Source: Saprospirales bacterium (GTDB lineage: Bacteria; Bacteroidota; Bacteroidia; Chitinophagales; UBA8649). From it: a stretch of DNA of 39,441 nucleotides. Position 1 is the stretch's first letter; each line of letters starts with the position of its first letter. The notes under the pieces were generated by a model. The model made no database searches. It saw only the letters and a list, made by a program, of their open reading frames with translations, and had not been told where the DNA came from. The stretch is taken from NCBI GenBank assembly GCA_002708985.1, contig PAPS01000022.1, positions 1 to 39,441 on the forward strand, written 5' to 3'. Shown piece by piece: positions 25,893-35,648 of this stretch. The position numbers and the translations under genes were made by a program.

Positions 25893-27284
25893 GTGGAAAA
25901 CCAACAGACAAACCTATGGAAGGCCTATCTTGATAAACATAAGGACCGCATGCTCGAGGAGTTAACTGACATCTTAAAAATACCTTCTGTCAGTGCTGAT
26001 CCCGCGTATGCTAACGAGGTTTTTTCCATGGCCAAAGATTTGGAAAATAGACTAACCAAGGTCGGATTAGAAAAGGTTTGTGCCTATGACACCGCTGGCT
26101 TTCCTATGGTCTATGGACAAAAAATCATTGACCCCAACCTGCCCACAATTTTAGTGTATGGGCATTATGATGTTCAGCCAGCCGACCCTCTTGAGTTGTG
26201 GACAAGCCCACCCTTTGAACCGGTTACACGCGATGAGAAGATCTATGCCCGTGGGGCGTGCGACGATAAAGGGCAAATGTATTTGCAAGTCAAAGCTATT
26301 GAAGTACTTATCCAAACGGAAACACTTCCATGTAATGTAAAAGTCCTCATCGAGGGGGAAGAGGAGGTAGGTTCCGCCAATTTAGAAGACTTTGTCAGGG
26401 CCAATACTTCCTTGCTTTCCTGTGATGTTATTCTCATTTCAGATACCGCAATGTTATCCAAAGAACAACCATCTATTACGACAGGCCTTCGAGGTTTGAG
26501 TTATGTTGAAGTGGAAGTGACAGGCCCCAATCGAGACCTCCATTCCGGTGTCTATGGAGGAGCGGTTGCAAATCCAATTAATGTTTTGAGCCAAATGATT
26601 GCGAGCTTACATGATGAGGAGGGCCGTATCACGGTAGATGGTTTTTATGATGACGTAGAGGATGTATCGGCTCAGGAAAGAGATCTTATGGCGAGTGCAC
26701 CATTTAGTTTAGAGGACTACAAGGATCATTTGGAGATACAAGCCGTCCAAGGAGAAAAGGGATTTTCAACCTTAGAGAGAACATCGATTAGGCCTACTCT
26801 CGATGTCAATGGTATTTGGGGTGGTTATATAGGAGAAGGAGCCAAAACGGTCTTGCCCTCCAAAGCTTATGCAAAAATTTCTATGCGGCTTGTTCCTTAT
26901 CAAAACTCAGAGAAGATTACAGAACTCTTCACCAAACATTTTCAGTTATTAGCACCAAATAGTGTTAAAGTCAAGGTAACCCCCCATCACGGTGGAGAGC
27001 CAGCAGTTACCCCAGTGAATTCGATTGCCTATCAAGCGGCATCTCAGGCCATGGAGGCAACCTTCGGGGTGACGCCTATTCCTCTTCGATCAGGGGGTAG
27101 TATTCCTATTGTAAGTATGTTCGAAGAGGTACTTGGCGCAAATACCGTACTCTTGGGGTTTGGATTTGACAGCGATGCAATTCATTCTCCGAATGAACAC
27201 TTTGGGTTGTGGAATTTCTATAAAGGAATAGAGACTGTTCCTTATTTCTACCACTACTTTACACAGTTAAAGAAGCAGGCGTAA
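25893..27284 (+). CDS. M20-family metallodipeptidase
   Basis: Zinc peptidase of 463 residues, CNDP/PepV-like, probably cleaving dipeptides in the cytoplasm. Metal and catalytic residues are visible in order: His91 and Asp93 in YGHYDVQP, Asp124 in ACDDKGQ, the Glu pair in IEGEEEVGS, the Asp in ISDTAM, and the C-terminal His in DAIHSPNE. The lid domain carries DLHSGVYGG. The start is GTG at 25893; the nearest in-frame Met is residue 20, which would trim the conserved N-terminal helix, so GTG is preferred. There is no signal peptide. Confidence 0.93.
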   Translation: MENQQTNLWKAYLDKHKDRMLEELTDILKIPSVSADPAYANEVFSMAKDLENRLTKVGLEKVCAYDTAGFPMVYGQKIIDPNLPTILVYGHYDVQPADPLELWTSPPFEPVTRDEKIYARGACDDKGQMYLQVKAIEVLIQTETLPCNVKVLIEGEEEVGSANLEDFVRANTSLLSCDVILISDTAMLSKEQPSITTGLRGLSYVEVEVTGPNRDLHSGVYGGAVANPINVLSQMIASLHDEEGRITVDGFYDDVEDVSAQERDLMASAPFSLEDYKDHLEIQAVQGEKGFSTLERTSIRPTLDVNGIWGGYIGEGAKTVLPSKAYAKISMRLVPYQNSEKITELFTKHFQLLAPNSVKVKVTPHHGGEPAVTPVNSIAYQAASQAMEATFGVTPIPLRSGGSIPIVSMFEEVLGANTVLLGFGFDSDAIHSPNEHFGLWNFYKGIETVPYFYHYFTQLKKQA

Positions 27285-27307
27285 GATAATTTTATCCGTT
27301 AAATGAC

Positions 27308-27339
27308 AGGCAATAGTGCCTATTGGACTTGTATATTTG
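27308..27339 (+). promoter_or_regulatory. Promoter and inverted repeat upstream of icd
   Basis: TATATTTG at 27332-27339 is a perfect match to the Bacteroidota -7 consensus TAnnTTTG and would place transcription start near 27345, about 20 nt before the preferred icd ATG (27365). No TTG is present at the expected -33 spacing. Instead the inverted repeat AGGCA-ATAG-TGCCT (27308-27321) occupies that position, which would suit an activator or repressor site. Confidence 0.5.
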
Positions 27340-27364
27340 TACACGCTTGTAAATGCAAAACACC

Positions 27365-29587
27365 ATGTCCAAAACGTCAAAGATTTTATATACTATTACC
27401 GATGAGGCGCCAGCACTAGCAACCTATTCGTGGCTACCTATTATCCAAGCTTATTCAAAACGAGCAGGTATTAATGTCGAAACAAGAGACATCTCGCTTG
27501 CTGCGAGAATCTTATCGCAATTCAATGATATTCTTCTTGAGAATCAGCAATTCAGCGATGACTTAGCCGAGTTAGGCGATCTAGCCAAGACACCTGAAGC
27601 AAATATCATTAAGCTCCCCAATATTAGTGCCTCTGTACCTCAACTCAAAGCATGCATTAAAGAACTGCAAAAAGCCGGATTCAAGTTACCAGAATACCCT
27701 GAATCACCTAGCAATATTGAAGAGCAAAAAATAAAAGGCATTTATGACAAAATAAAAGGCTCGGCCGTAAACCCTGTATTACGAGAAGGTAATAGTGATC
27801 GTCGTGCACCAAAAGCAGTCAAGGCCTTCGCGCAAGCCAATCCTCATCGAATGGGTTCGTGGTCAAAAGACAGCACAACCCGCGTTGCTAGTATGACCCA
27901 TGGAGACTTTTTCGGTTCTGAAAAAAGCATTACTATGACCTCAAAAGGAAAGGCTTCTATTGTCTTCAAGGCGAATTCTGGAAAATCCAAGGTATTAAAA
28001 TCAGAGATTGCGTTATTGGAAGGTGAGGTGATAGACTGTGCTGTAATGTCTATGAGAGCGCTCAAGGAATTCTTAACCTCTGTCCTTCAAGAAACTCAAG
28101 ACAAGGGTAATCTTTTTTCACTGCACATGAAAGCCACCATGATGAAAGTGAGTGATCCTATCATCTTTGGTGCAGCAGTCGAAGTATTTTTTGAAGAGGT
28201 CTTATCGGCTCATGCCGATATCTTGACTCGAATAGAAGTAGATTTTCGAAATGGCTTAGGCGATCTATACGATAAGTTAAGTTTGCTCGACGATAGAGAT
28301 CGATCTGCTATTCTCACTACGATTGAAAAAGTCTATGCCAATCGACCTGACATTGCGATGGTCGATTCGGACCGCGGCATTACAAACCTTCACGTTCCCT
28401 CTGACGTCATTATCGATGCCTCTATGCCAGCAATGATTCGTGAAGGAGGCAAAATGTGGAATAAAGAGGGTAAAACACAAAATACGACTGCTGTTATCCC
28501 CGATCGATCCTACAGTGGAGTATATCAAGCTGCTATTGACTTTTGTAGAGAACATGGCGCTTTTGATCCATCTACCATGGGTAGCGTTAGCAATGTCGGC
28601 CTTATGGCGCAAAAAGCAGAAGAATATGGGTCGCATGACAAGACCTTTCACATTGAAGGGGAAGGTTGCGTTCAAGTCATTGTGGATGGAAACGTCGTTA
28701 TGGAACAGAATGTAGCGTCTGGAGATATCTTTCGCATGTGTCAAGTAAAGGATGCCCCGATTAGAAATTGGGTAAAGCTTGGTGTTGATCGAGCAAGAGC
28801 TACCGGTTCTCCTGCCGTATTCTGGTTAGATGCAAACCGCGCTCATGACGCACAGCTCATTAAAAAGATCAACCGCTATTTAAAAGATCATAACACTTCA
28901 GGGCTTGAGATACACATCCTTTCACCTGTTGATGCGACAACCTTCAGTTTAGAGCGAATCCATCGAGGTCAAGATACCATTTCTGTCACAGGAAACGTCT
29001 TAAGAGATTATCTGACAGACCTCTTTCCAATTTTAGAGCTGGGGACTTCAGCAAAAATGCTATCCATCGTTCCTCTTATGAATGGCGGCGGCTTGTTTGA
29101 AACAGGTGCGGGCGGATCAGCTCCAAAGCATGTTCAACAATTTGAAAAGGAGAATTATTTGCGTTGGGATAGCCTTGGTGAATTCCTTGCCCTTGAAGTT
29201 TCTTACGAGCATTTAGCGGAAACTACGGGCAATGAAAAAGCCAAGGTTTTGGCCAAAGCACTTGGAGAGGCAAATAACAGATACTTGAGCGAAAACAAGT
29301 CCCCTACCCGACGGCTGGGAGGCATTGACAACCGAGGCTCTCACTTCTATGTAGCCAAATTTTGGGCTCAAGCATTATCTTCTCAACAAGACGATGCTGA
29401 ACTCAGTCAACTCTTTACTCCGATCGCCAAGGATCTCGAAGAAAAAGAAAATCAAATTGTCGAAGAACTTCTTGCAGTCCAAGGAAGTAAGGGTGATGCC
29501 GGAGGGTATTATTTGCCAAATACAAAGCAAGCGAGTCAAGCTATGAGACCTTCCGCTACGCTCAATGATATTATTAGCACTTTATAA
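27365..29587 (+). CDS. icd2: Isocitrate dehydrogenase (NADP+), monomeric type
   Basis: TCA-cycle enzyme converting isocitrate to 2-oxoglutarate with NADPH production. It is the ~740-residue monomeric IDH class, unrelated in length to the ~420-residue dimeric enzyme. Start 27365 gives [25 protein letters not shown], the standard N-terminus; ATG 27353 would add four residues. Further hallmarks are [13 protein letters not shown], the substrate Ser region [53 protein letters not shown] and [17 protein letters not shown]. It is single-copy here, with its own likely promoter and terminator. Confidence 0.97.
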   Translation: MSKTSKILYTITDEAPALATYSWLPIIQAYSKRAGINVETRDISLAARILSQFNDILLENQQFSDDLAELGDLAKTPEANIIKLPNISASVPQLKACIKELQKAGFKLPEYPESPSNIEEQKIKGIYDKIKGSAVNPVLREGNSDRRAPKAVKAFAQANPHRMGSWSKDSTTRVASMTHGDFFGSEKSITMTSKGKASIVFKANSGKSKVLKSEIALLEGEVIDCAVMSMRALKEFLTSVLQETQDKGNLFSLHMKATMMKVSDPIIFGAAVEVFFEEVLSAHADILTRIEVDFRNGLGDLYDKLSLLDDRDRSAILTTIEKVYANRPDIAMVDSDRGITNLHVPSDVIIDASMPAMIREGGKMWNKEGKTQNTTAVIPDRSYSGVYQAAIDFCREHGAFDPSTMGSVSNVGLMAQKAEEYGSHDKTFHIEGEGCVQVIVDGNVVMEQNVASGDIFRMCQVKDAPIRNWVKLGVDRARATGSPAVFWLDANRAHDAQLIKKINRYLKDHNTSGLEIHILSPVDATTFSLERIHRGQDTISVTGNVLRDYLTDLFPILELGTSAKMLSIVPLMNGGGLFETGAGGSAPKHVQQFEKENYLRWDSLGEFLALEVSYEHLAETTGNEKAKVLAKALGEANNRYLSENKSPTRRLGGIDNRGSHFYVAKFWAQALSSQQDDAELSQLFTPIAKDLEEKENQIVEELLAVQGSKGDAGGYYLPNTKQASQAMRPSATLNDIISTL

Positions 29588-29596
29588 TGCCTTCAT

Positions 29597-29621
29597 TCGT
29601 CTAAAGACGAGTTACTTTTTT
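29597..29621 (+). terminator. Weak intrinsic terminator after icd
   Basis: TCGTC (29597-29601) and GACGA (29606-29610) form a 5-bp stem with a TAAA loop, starting 9 nt after the icd stop. A run of six T follows at 29616-29621. The stem is short, so termination may be partial. Confidence 0.5.
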
Positions 29622-29674
29622 GAGAATATCCAAGGGATGCATTAATTTGATAACAAATTACATTTAGCTATCCC

Positions 29675-32600
29675 ATGACATCAAAAAGTACTCTCGTTTA
29701 TTGGTTGTGTTTTACATTGATACTCTCGGCTACCTCAGAAATTTTTGGGCAAAATAGAGCGTTAAACAAAATTTTGGACGGCGATTACCGCGGAGCGGAA
29801 AAAATCGTTATAAAAAAAATAGAAAAGGATAATGATGACCTAAGCTATCTATACGCCTATGCGAAACTGCTTAACACCAAAGAGTACAAACTTTATGACT
29901 CCAAAAAAGCTTATCTCGAGGTCAAACGGTTGGGAAATCTATTTGAATCCTCTGAAGAAAAAGAAGTAAAGAAGGCCATAAATGATGGAATATCATTACG
30001 AGAAATTTATGATTTAAAAAGTGAGATTTGCTATAATGCAAAAGTAGATGCCATCACTTCAAAAGATGAAAACACCCTAAATGAATTTCTTACATTCTTT
30101 TCAGAAGCTCCTGAGGTATACATAGAAGAAGTTATTGTGGAAAGGAATAAGGCTGCCTTCATAAATGCCCAAAACAGACATACCATTAATGCATACCAGT
30201 CCTTTATCGACCAATATCCTGGGGCGTCGCAGATAGGTCAAGCAAAAGAATTTCGGAATCAATTAGCCTATGAGGAAGTTGTTTCTATTAATCAAATCTC
30301 TTCCTACGAAGCATTTATCCGAGCCTACCCAACCGCCCGCCAAGTTTCTCTTGCTACATCACGAATCCAAACTCTAGCTTTTGAAGAAGCAAAACAGGAG
30401 AATACGTCAGGCGCGTTTGCTCGTTACCTCGATAAATATCCAACAAGTCGCCATAAAACAGAAGCGAACTCGTTGTATGAAGAATGTCTTTTTAAAGAAA
30501 CGACAATCAAAGGAAACTGGATTAGCTATAAAAAGTATATCAATACTTATGGCAACAATGATTGGTACGAAATGGCTGTTGACAGCTTATTGGCCATTTT
30601 TCAAAGTAATCCGAATAGGCTCATAATCGAGTACATCTTTAGCCTAGATAATCTAGATGAGGTACAGTATAAAAATTCTGTAACTGAATACTACAATTAC
30701 ATCAAAGAAGATGGCGAAAAAGCAACGCTCGATGCATTTATCTCACGATTCGGGACACCTTCTTACCTTACAGAATTAACAAATGACACATCAATAGCCC
30801 GCCTCGCACAAGACTTAAAACTTTCATCACAGCAAGCCATTTCACTTTCAAATACGACGAGTGAAAATGAGGAACTCAACCGCAGATTGATTCGAGAGGG
30901 GGGTAAATCAGGAAGTCTTCAATTCTCCCTTATGTGGAATAATTACAACGACATCGATTTGCATTGTATCGATCCAAATGGCGAGGAAATATTTTTTGGT
31001 AATAAGTACGCCTTTAGTCAAGGAGAATTGGATGTTGATATGAATGTTGAGTCCTACGAGTCTCTCGAACCTGTGGAGAATATTTACTGGCCAGAAAACG
31101 AGGCTCCTGTTGGAGTCTATCGAGTATTTGTACACCACTATCAAAATCATCAATGTGGCTACAATTGCCAAGACCCTACCCCCGTATTTGTAAGTTTGAA
31201 GATCAATGGAAAGGTAGAAAACTTTCAAGTGGACCTGTATAATGATGATGCAGTGATTATCAAAGAGTTTTACTATGGTGGGCCCGAGACGCCAATAGAT
31301 GACATCGTATATAATCTAAATGAATTGCAAGAATTTTTAAAAGTCTCTCCTCCTAACGACATGGGATTTCTCGCACTACAAAAATTGATTTCAAAAAATG
31401 TAGACTTGAACCAGTGGGACAGGGTAGAGGCAATAATTAATGAATACAGTCAAACGTATCAAATGCATCCTTGGTTTACTGACTTACAGTCACTTGTTAG
31501 ACAGCCAGTTGATCAAAGTATAAAACCTATTCCATTATCTAGAGTGAATTCCGAGTATGGAGATGAATATGCACCGGTGTTAACCGCTGATGGCAAACGT
31601 TTACTTTTTTGCGGAAAAAATACCGCGCTAAACTTAGGTGAAGATGATGAAGATGTATTCGTCGCAGGATATCAAAACAACAAATGGCAGACACCAACAC
31701 TGTCCAATGATCTTTCTGCTGTAAACTCTAATGATGCCCCCATGGCCATTAGCACGGACGGCAACGAATTGATACAATTTTATGAGGGAAAGCTTGGCTA
31801 CCGAAACAAGACTTCATATGGATGGACATCTCTGAATCTATTACCTGAACAGATAAATCGAGGCGAATGGAATGGTGACGCTATGATGTCTAGCGATGGA
31901 AACACAATGATTTTTGCTTCTGTCCGTAATAAAAATCAAGATTATGTTGATAGAAACTTAGATTTCTATCATGGCGGTGCTTTTTACCCTTCAGATATCT
32001 ATATATCAACGCGTGACAATGGAATCTGGTCGGAACCAGTGAATATTGGGACTAAGATAAATACTCGATACAGCGAAAGAAGCCCTTTTTTACATCCGGA
32101 TATGAAAACCCTATATTTTAGCTCTGCAGGTCATGGTGGATTTGGAGGTTACGATGTTTTTGTCAGCAAACGATTGGCCGACTCGTGTTGGGATTGCTGG
32201 TCTAATCCTGTAAATATGGGTAAAGAGATAAATTCTATTCGAGACGACTGGGGTTATCGCATATCGACCGATGGAGAGTATGCTGTCTACAGTGCAATTG
32301 GAACTTCTGGCAGCTATGACCTATACTCAGTCAATCTTCCCATCCATCTGCGACCTGGTTATGTTGCCACCGTTTCTGGTCGACTAGTCGACAGCGATGA
32401 ACAGCCTATCGAGGCATCCATGCGTTGGGAAGATTTAGAAACAGGAGCGGTTATTGGACAATCAAAAAGTGATCCTGAAGATGGCAGTTACTTTATTGTT
32501 TTACCACTCGGTAAACTCTACGGATACTTCGTAGATAAAGAAGATTACTTCCCCATTGCCAATAATGTGGACTTAAGAGACAGTGTTCAGCCTATTGAAT

Positions 32601-32986
32601 ATGAGGAAGATATTAAAGTGGTGACCTTTGAAGAAATGAAAGAGGATAGTATTGCCGTAGAAATCAACAATCTCTTCTTTGCATTTGGCCAATCAAGATT
32701 ATTGAACTATTCAAAGCCTGAACTTGTGCGCTTATCCAAGATCATCCAACAATTTGACTTATCCATTCAAATTAATGGACACACGGATAATGTAGGAGAA
32801 ATAGATAACAATATGCTATTATCTGAAGCAAGGGCTCAATCGGTCAAATCATTTCTTATCGGTCTGGGGTGTAGGGATGAGAATATGACGATTCTAGGTC
32901 ATGGAGAAGAGCATCCTATTGCGTCTAATGAAACCGAATCAGGCCGAGCGAAAAATCGAAGGGTTGAAATTGTAATTGTAGACTAA
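29675..32986 (+). CDS. PorE-like OmpA protein: helical repeats, DUF2135-like, propeller, CRD, OmpA
   Basis: A 1103-residue exported protein. A signal peptide (1-25, ending EIFGQ) is followed by helical repeats with a YxxFIxxYP motif recurring every 37 residues (174, 211, 248, 285). A DUF2135-like domain (about 411-535, with NDIDLHCIDPNGEEIFFGNK and VGVYRVFVHHY) comes next. A PD40-type propeller (about 628-890) follows with DGKRLLF, DGNTMIFAS and MKTLYFSSAGHGGFGGYDVF. Then come a carboxypeptidase-regulatory-like domain (897-975) and an OmpA C-terminal domain with DAP-binding Asp1038 and Arg1053. Helical repeats, propeller, CRD and OmpA in this order match PorE, the T9SS protein that links the secretion machine to peptidoglycan. 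The DUF2135-like insertion is not part of that layout. T9SS cargo genes follow directly, which supports the role. Confidence 0.85.
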   Translation: MTSKSTLVYWLCFTLILSATSEIFGQNRALNKILDGDYRGAEKIVIKKIEKDNDDLSYLYAYAKLLNTKEYKLYDSKKAYLEVKRLGNLFESSEEKEVKKAINDGISLREIYDLKSEICYNAKVDAITSKDENTLNEFLTFFSEAPEVYIEEVIVERNKAAFINAQNRHTINAYQSFIDQYPGASQIGQAKEFRNQLAYEEVVSINQISSYEAFIRAYPTARQVSLATSRIQTLAFEEAKQENTSGAFARYLDKYPTSRHKTEANSLYEECLFKETTIKGNWISYKKYINTYGNNDWYEMAVDSLLAIFQSNPNRLIIEYIFSLDNLDEVQYKNSVTEYYNYIKEDGEKATLDAFISRFGTPSYLTELTNDTSIARLAQDLKLSSQQAISLSNTTSENEELNRRLIREGGKSGSLQFSLMWNNYNDIDLHCIDPNGEEIFFGNKYAFSQGELDVDMNVESYESLEPVENIYWPENEAPVGVYRVFVHHYQNHQCGYNCQDPTPVFVSLKINGKVENFQVDLYNDDAVIIKEFYYGGPETPIDDIVYNLNELQEFLKVSPPNDMGFLALQKLISKNVDLNQWDRVEAIINEYSQTYQMHPWFTDLQSLVRQPVDQSIKPIPLSRVNSEYGDEYAPVLTADGKRLLFCGKNTALNLGEDDEDVFVAGYQNNKWQTPTLSNDLSAVNSNDAPMAISTDGNELIQFYEGKLGYRNKTSYGWTSLNLLPEQINRGEWNGDAMMSSDGNTMIFASVRNKNQDYVDRNLDFYHGGAFYPSDIYISTRDNGIWSEPVNIGTKINTRYSERSPFLHPDMKTLYFSSAGHGGFGGYDVFVSKRLADSCWDCWSNPVNMGKEINSIRDDWGYRISTDGEYAVYSAIGTSGSYDLYSVNLPIHLRPGYVATVSGRLVDSDEQPIEASMRWEDLETGAVIGQSKSDPEDGSYFIVLPLGKLYGYFVDKEDYFPIANNVDLRDSVQPIEYEEDIKVVTFEEMKEDSIAVEINNLFFAFGQSRLLNYSKPELVRLSKIIQQFDLSIQINGHTDNVGEIDNNMLLSEARAQSVKSFLIGLGCRDENMTILGHGEEHPIASNETESGRAKNRRVEIVIVD

Positions 32987-33055
32987 TTAAAATCAGTTGT
33001 CAATAAGTTAAAATCTAGCCCGCCATTTTACACGCCTTAGCGTTAATTTAGGGCA

Positions 33056-35638
33056 ATGCAAAAGCACTCTACTTTGCTTATTGTCTTAATGCTATGGCTC
33101 TTTGAAAGTATGGCGCAGCCGTTACTTGTTAATGGCCCTTACATCAATGAATTAAGCCAAGGTCCAAGTGGAGCAGAAGAATTCGTAGAAATCATAGTAT
33201 ATGGTGATGTCAATTGCAACGATACCTGTTTTGATTTACGTGGATGGATTTTAGACGATAATAACGGATACTTCGCAAGTGGAGGTGGATCAGGAATTGC
33301 CACAGGTTCTTATCGATTTGGACCGGACCCTATTTGGGAATGCGTTCGATATGGAACATTAATAGTCATCTACAACGAATTTGATCGAAACGTAAACCTT
33401 CCTCCAGATGACTTGGACCCGTCGGATGGTGTTATGATTCTTCCTGCAAACAGCACCTTGTTTGAACGTGCGGGAGGAAGCCCCTCAGCATCTGGAAGCA
33501 TCAATTATCCTACGACTAACTGGCTAACACGGGGAAGTTGGCAATATACTGTGATGAGTAATAGCAATGACTCCTACCAGATCCGGCAGCCCAACAACCT
33601 TAATGGATTAATCTCACCCTTTCATGCTGTTAGTTTTGGAAACAACACGAATAACTCAGTCATATACTTTCCAGGAAGTGCAGGAGGAAAGGTATTCTAC
33701 ATGGATAACTCATTTAATAACAATCCATTTGATCAGGCGAATTGGTCCGAAGGCAGCGCATCAAATGGAGATGAAACCCCAGGATTAGGAAACAATACTG
33801 CCAACGCTGCTTGGATCCAAGGCGTCTTTGCCACAGCTAATTCCGCAGGACTTCCAATTAGAGATACCGTCAACGTTGAAGCCTGTGATTCAGCGCAGTA
33901 TCAAGCCATATTTCTATACAATGACACAACATTCACTGACACCTTACTCACTGTTGACGGCTGTGATTCCATTGTAAATTATAACTATACTATTAGCTCA
34001 TCTCCTTCTATAAACCTGACCGTTGGTAGCGCCATTTCATGCTTTGCGAGTAATGATGGCCAAATTTCTGCCACACTGGTCACAGGAAACTACGACTGGA
34101 CGGGATCTACAGGATTTTCTCAATCTTCCACTAGCAACATCATTAGCAACCTAGGCCCAGACACCTATACTCTTGTGTTTACAGACGACAATGGATGTAG
34201 TGACCAAGATAGCATCGCGCTTAACGAACCTCTTGAGATTCGCACAGTAAGCATGCAAAGTGCCTGTGACTCGGCACTCATCCATGGCAATTGGGAGTTT
34301 GCCTCAGGGATATACATTGATACGCAAGTAGCAAGTAATGGATGCGATTCGATTAGCGAAATCAATCTTGCCTTTTCGAATTCTTCAGTTTCTATAACAA
34401 CATTCTTTGGTTGTAATTCGCTAGAATACAATGGTCAAACATATACTTCAGATACAATTTTTAGAGATACCTTTCAAACCACAGGCGGCTGCGATTCCAT
34501 CATTATTGCTGAGCTAAATATTCCATCTGACATTACCATCAACTTTACCATACAAGATTGCCTTCCCATAATTTATAATGGCATAACCTACACTTCAAGT
34601 GCTACGATTCGTGATACATTTCTGAGTAGTAATGGTTGTGATTCAATCGTAACAGCAGACCTTATTGTTGGATCATCCATATTCATAAATCTGAATGAAC
34701 AAGGATGTGATTCTGTATTTGCCAACGGCCAATGGTTTTTTGTGGATACTGTCCTTCGTGATACCTTTTCAGCGGTCTCAGGATGTGATTCAATCGTCTC
34801 AATAACTATCACTGTATCTAATCCAAGTTTTGAGGTAAGCTTCATCTCATCATGTTACGATATAACCCTAGATGGGCAGACATTTTTATCTGATACGATA
34901 TTTAATGATACGCTTTTATCCGTATTTGGATGTGACTCAATTATTCAACGGAACCTCACGATTTTACAGCTCTCATCTAGTATTATGAACGATTCACTAT
35001 GCCCAAATTCAAGCTATCTCTTACCAGATGGAAGCACTACATCCAATCCAGGCACCTACTCCATCACACTCACTAACAACGTCGGATGTGACTCGATTAT
35101 CACAGTAAATCTATTCGCGCGATCTAGTCCATTTATCCAATTCACTGATTATGATTCATCGCTTTGTGAAGGAGAGCAATATTTCATCGATCTTGCAGAT
35201 TATACCGGATTGCTTGGAGAATGGATTAGACCTAACACGACCAACGAGCTTCAACTTTTTGAAGAGTCAGGTGACTACATTTATTCACTTAGAAATAGTA
35301 TTAATGGGTGTCCTTTACTTGATACTATATCTATCGACTTTATCTTTTGCGACAATTCCTGTACGCTCTATTTTCCAGGTGCCTTTTCACCAAATTATGA
35401 TGGTAGAAACGAAGTATTTAAACCCATATACCAAGATTGTAATACAACCATAACACAATATGAAATATCGATTTACAATCGCTGGGGAGAGCTTGTTTTC
35501 TATTCAGATAATCTGGATCTAGGCTGGAATGGCATGGTCAACAAGGAAGCTATGCCAATTGAAACGTATATTTATGTAGTAAAATACCGACAGAATCAAG
35601 ATTACCGGATTGAAGGCAATGTGACATTGCTTCGATAA
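33056..35638 (+). CDS. T9SS type-B cargo protein, lamin-tail-like plus GCDSI repeats
   Basis: An 860-residue secreted protein. The signal peptide is 1-20 (ending ESMAQ). Residues ~27-250 look like a lamin-tail-type beta domain (INELSQGPSGAEEFVEIIVYG, LRGWILDDNNG). Seven copies of a Cys repeat ending GCDSI follow (G at 302, 429, 478, 527, 576, 625, 677); four consecutive intervals are exactly 49 residues. A SprB-like module (about 317-393) interrupts the first interval. The C-terminus (about 771-860) is the gliding-motility/CHU_C type-B sorting domain: FPGAFSPNYDGRNEVF, IYNRWGELVF, GWNG. It should be exported by T9SS and held at the surface or released. The exact function is unknown; adhesion is a guess. 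Confidence 0.9.
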   Translation: MQKHSTLLIVLMLWLFESMAQPLLVNGPYINELSQGPSGAEEFVEIIVYGDVNCNDTCFDLRGWILDDNNGYFASGGGSGIATGSYRFGPDPIWECVRYGTLIVIYNEFDRNVNLPPDDLDPSDGVMILPANSTLFERAGGSPSASGSINYPTTNWLTRGSWQYTVMSNSNDSYQIRQPNNLNGLISPFHAVSFGNNTNNSVIYFPGSAGGKVFYMDNSFNNNPFDQANWSEGSASNGDETPGLGNNTANAAWIQGVFATANSAGLPIRDTVNVEACDSAQYQAIFLYNDTTFTDTLLTVDGCDSIVNYNYTISSSPSINLTVGSAISCFASNDGQISATLVTGNYDWTGSTGFSQSSTSNIISNLGPDTYTLVFTDDNGCSDQDSIALNEPLEIRTVSMQSACDSALIHGNWEFASGIYIDTQVASNGCDSISEINLAFSNSSVSITTFFGCNSLEYNGQTYTSDTIFRDTFQTTGGCDSIIIAELNIPSDITINFTIQDCLPIIYNGITYTSSATIRDTFLSSNGCDSIVTADLIVGSSIFINLNEQGCDSVFANGQWFFVDTVLRDTFSAVSGCDSIVSITITVSNPSFEVSFISSCYDITLDGQTFLSDTIFNDTLLSVFGCDSIIQRNLTILQLSSSIMNDSLCPNSSYLLPDGSTTSNPGTYSITLTNNVGCDSIITVNLFARSSPFIQFTDYDSSLCEGEQYFIDLADYTGLLGEWIRPNTTNELQLFEESGDYIYSLRNSINGCPLLDTISIDFIFCDNSCTLYFPGAFSPNYDGRNEVFKPIYQDCNTTITQYEISIYNRWGELVFYSDNLDLGWNGMVNKEAMPIETYIYVVKYRQNQDYRIEGNVTLLR

Positions 35639-35648
35639 ATAAAGAATT

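Noticed and set aside
28277-28744. 155-codon ORF antisense to icd
   Set aside because: It lies wholly within the conserved icd coding sequence, has no recognisable domain, and no start context.
29675-32986. PorE-like protein as an ordinary OmpA porin
   Set aside because: There is no N-terminal beta-barrel; the domains before OmpA are helical repeats, a DUF2135-like domain, propeller and CRD.
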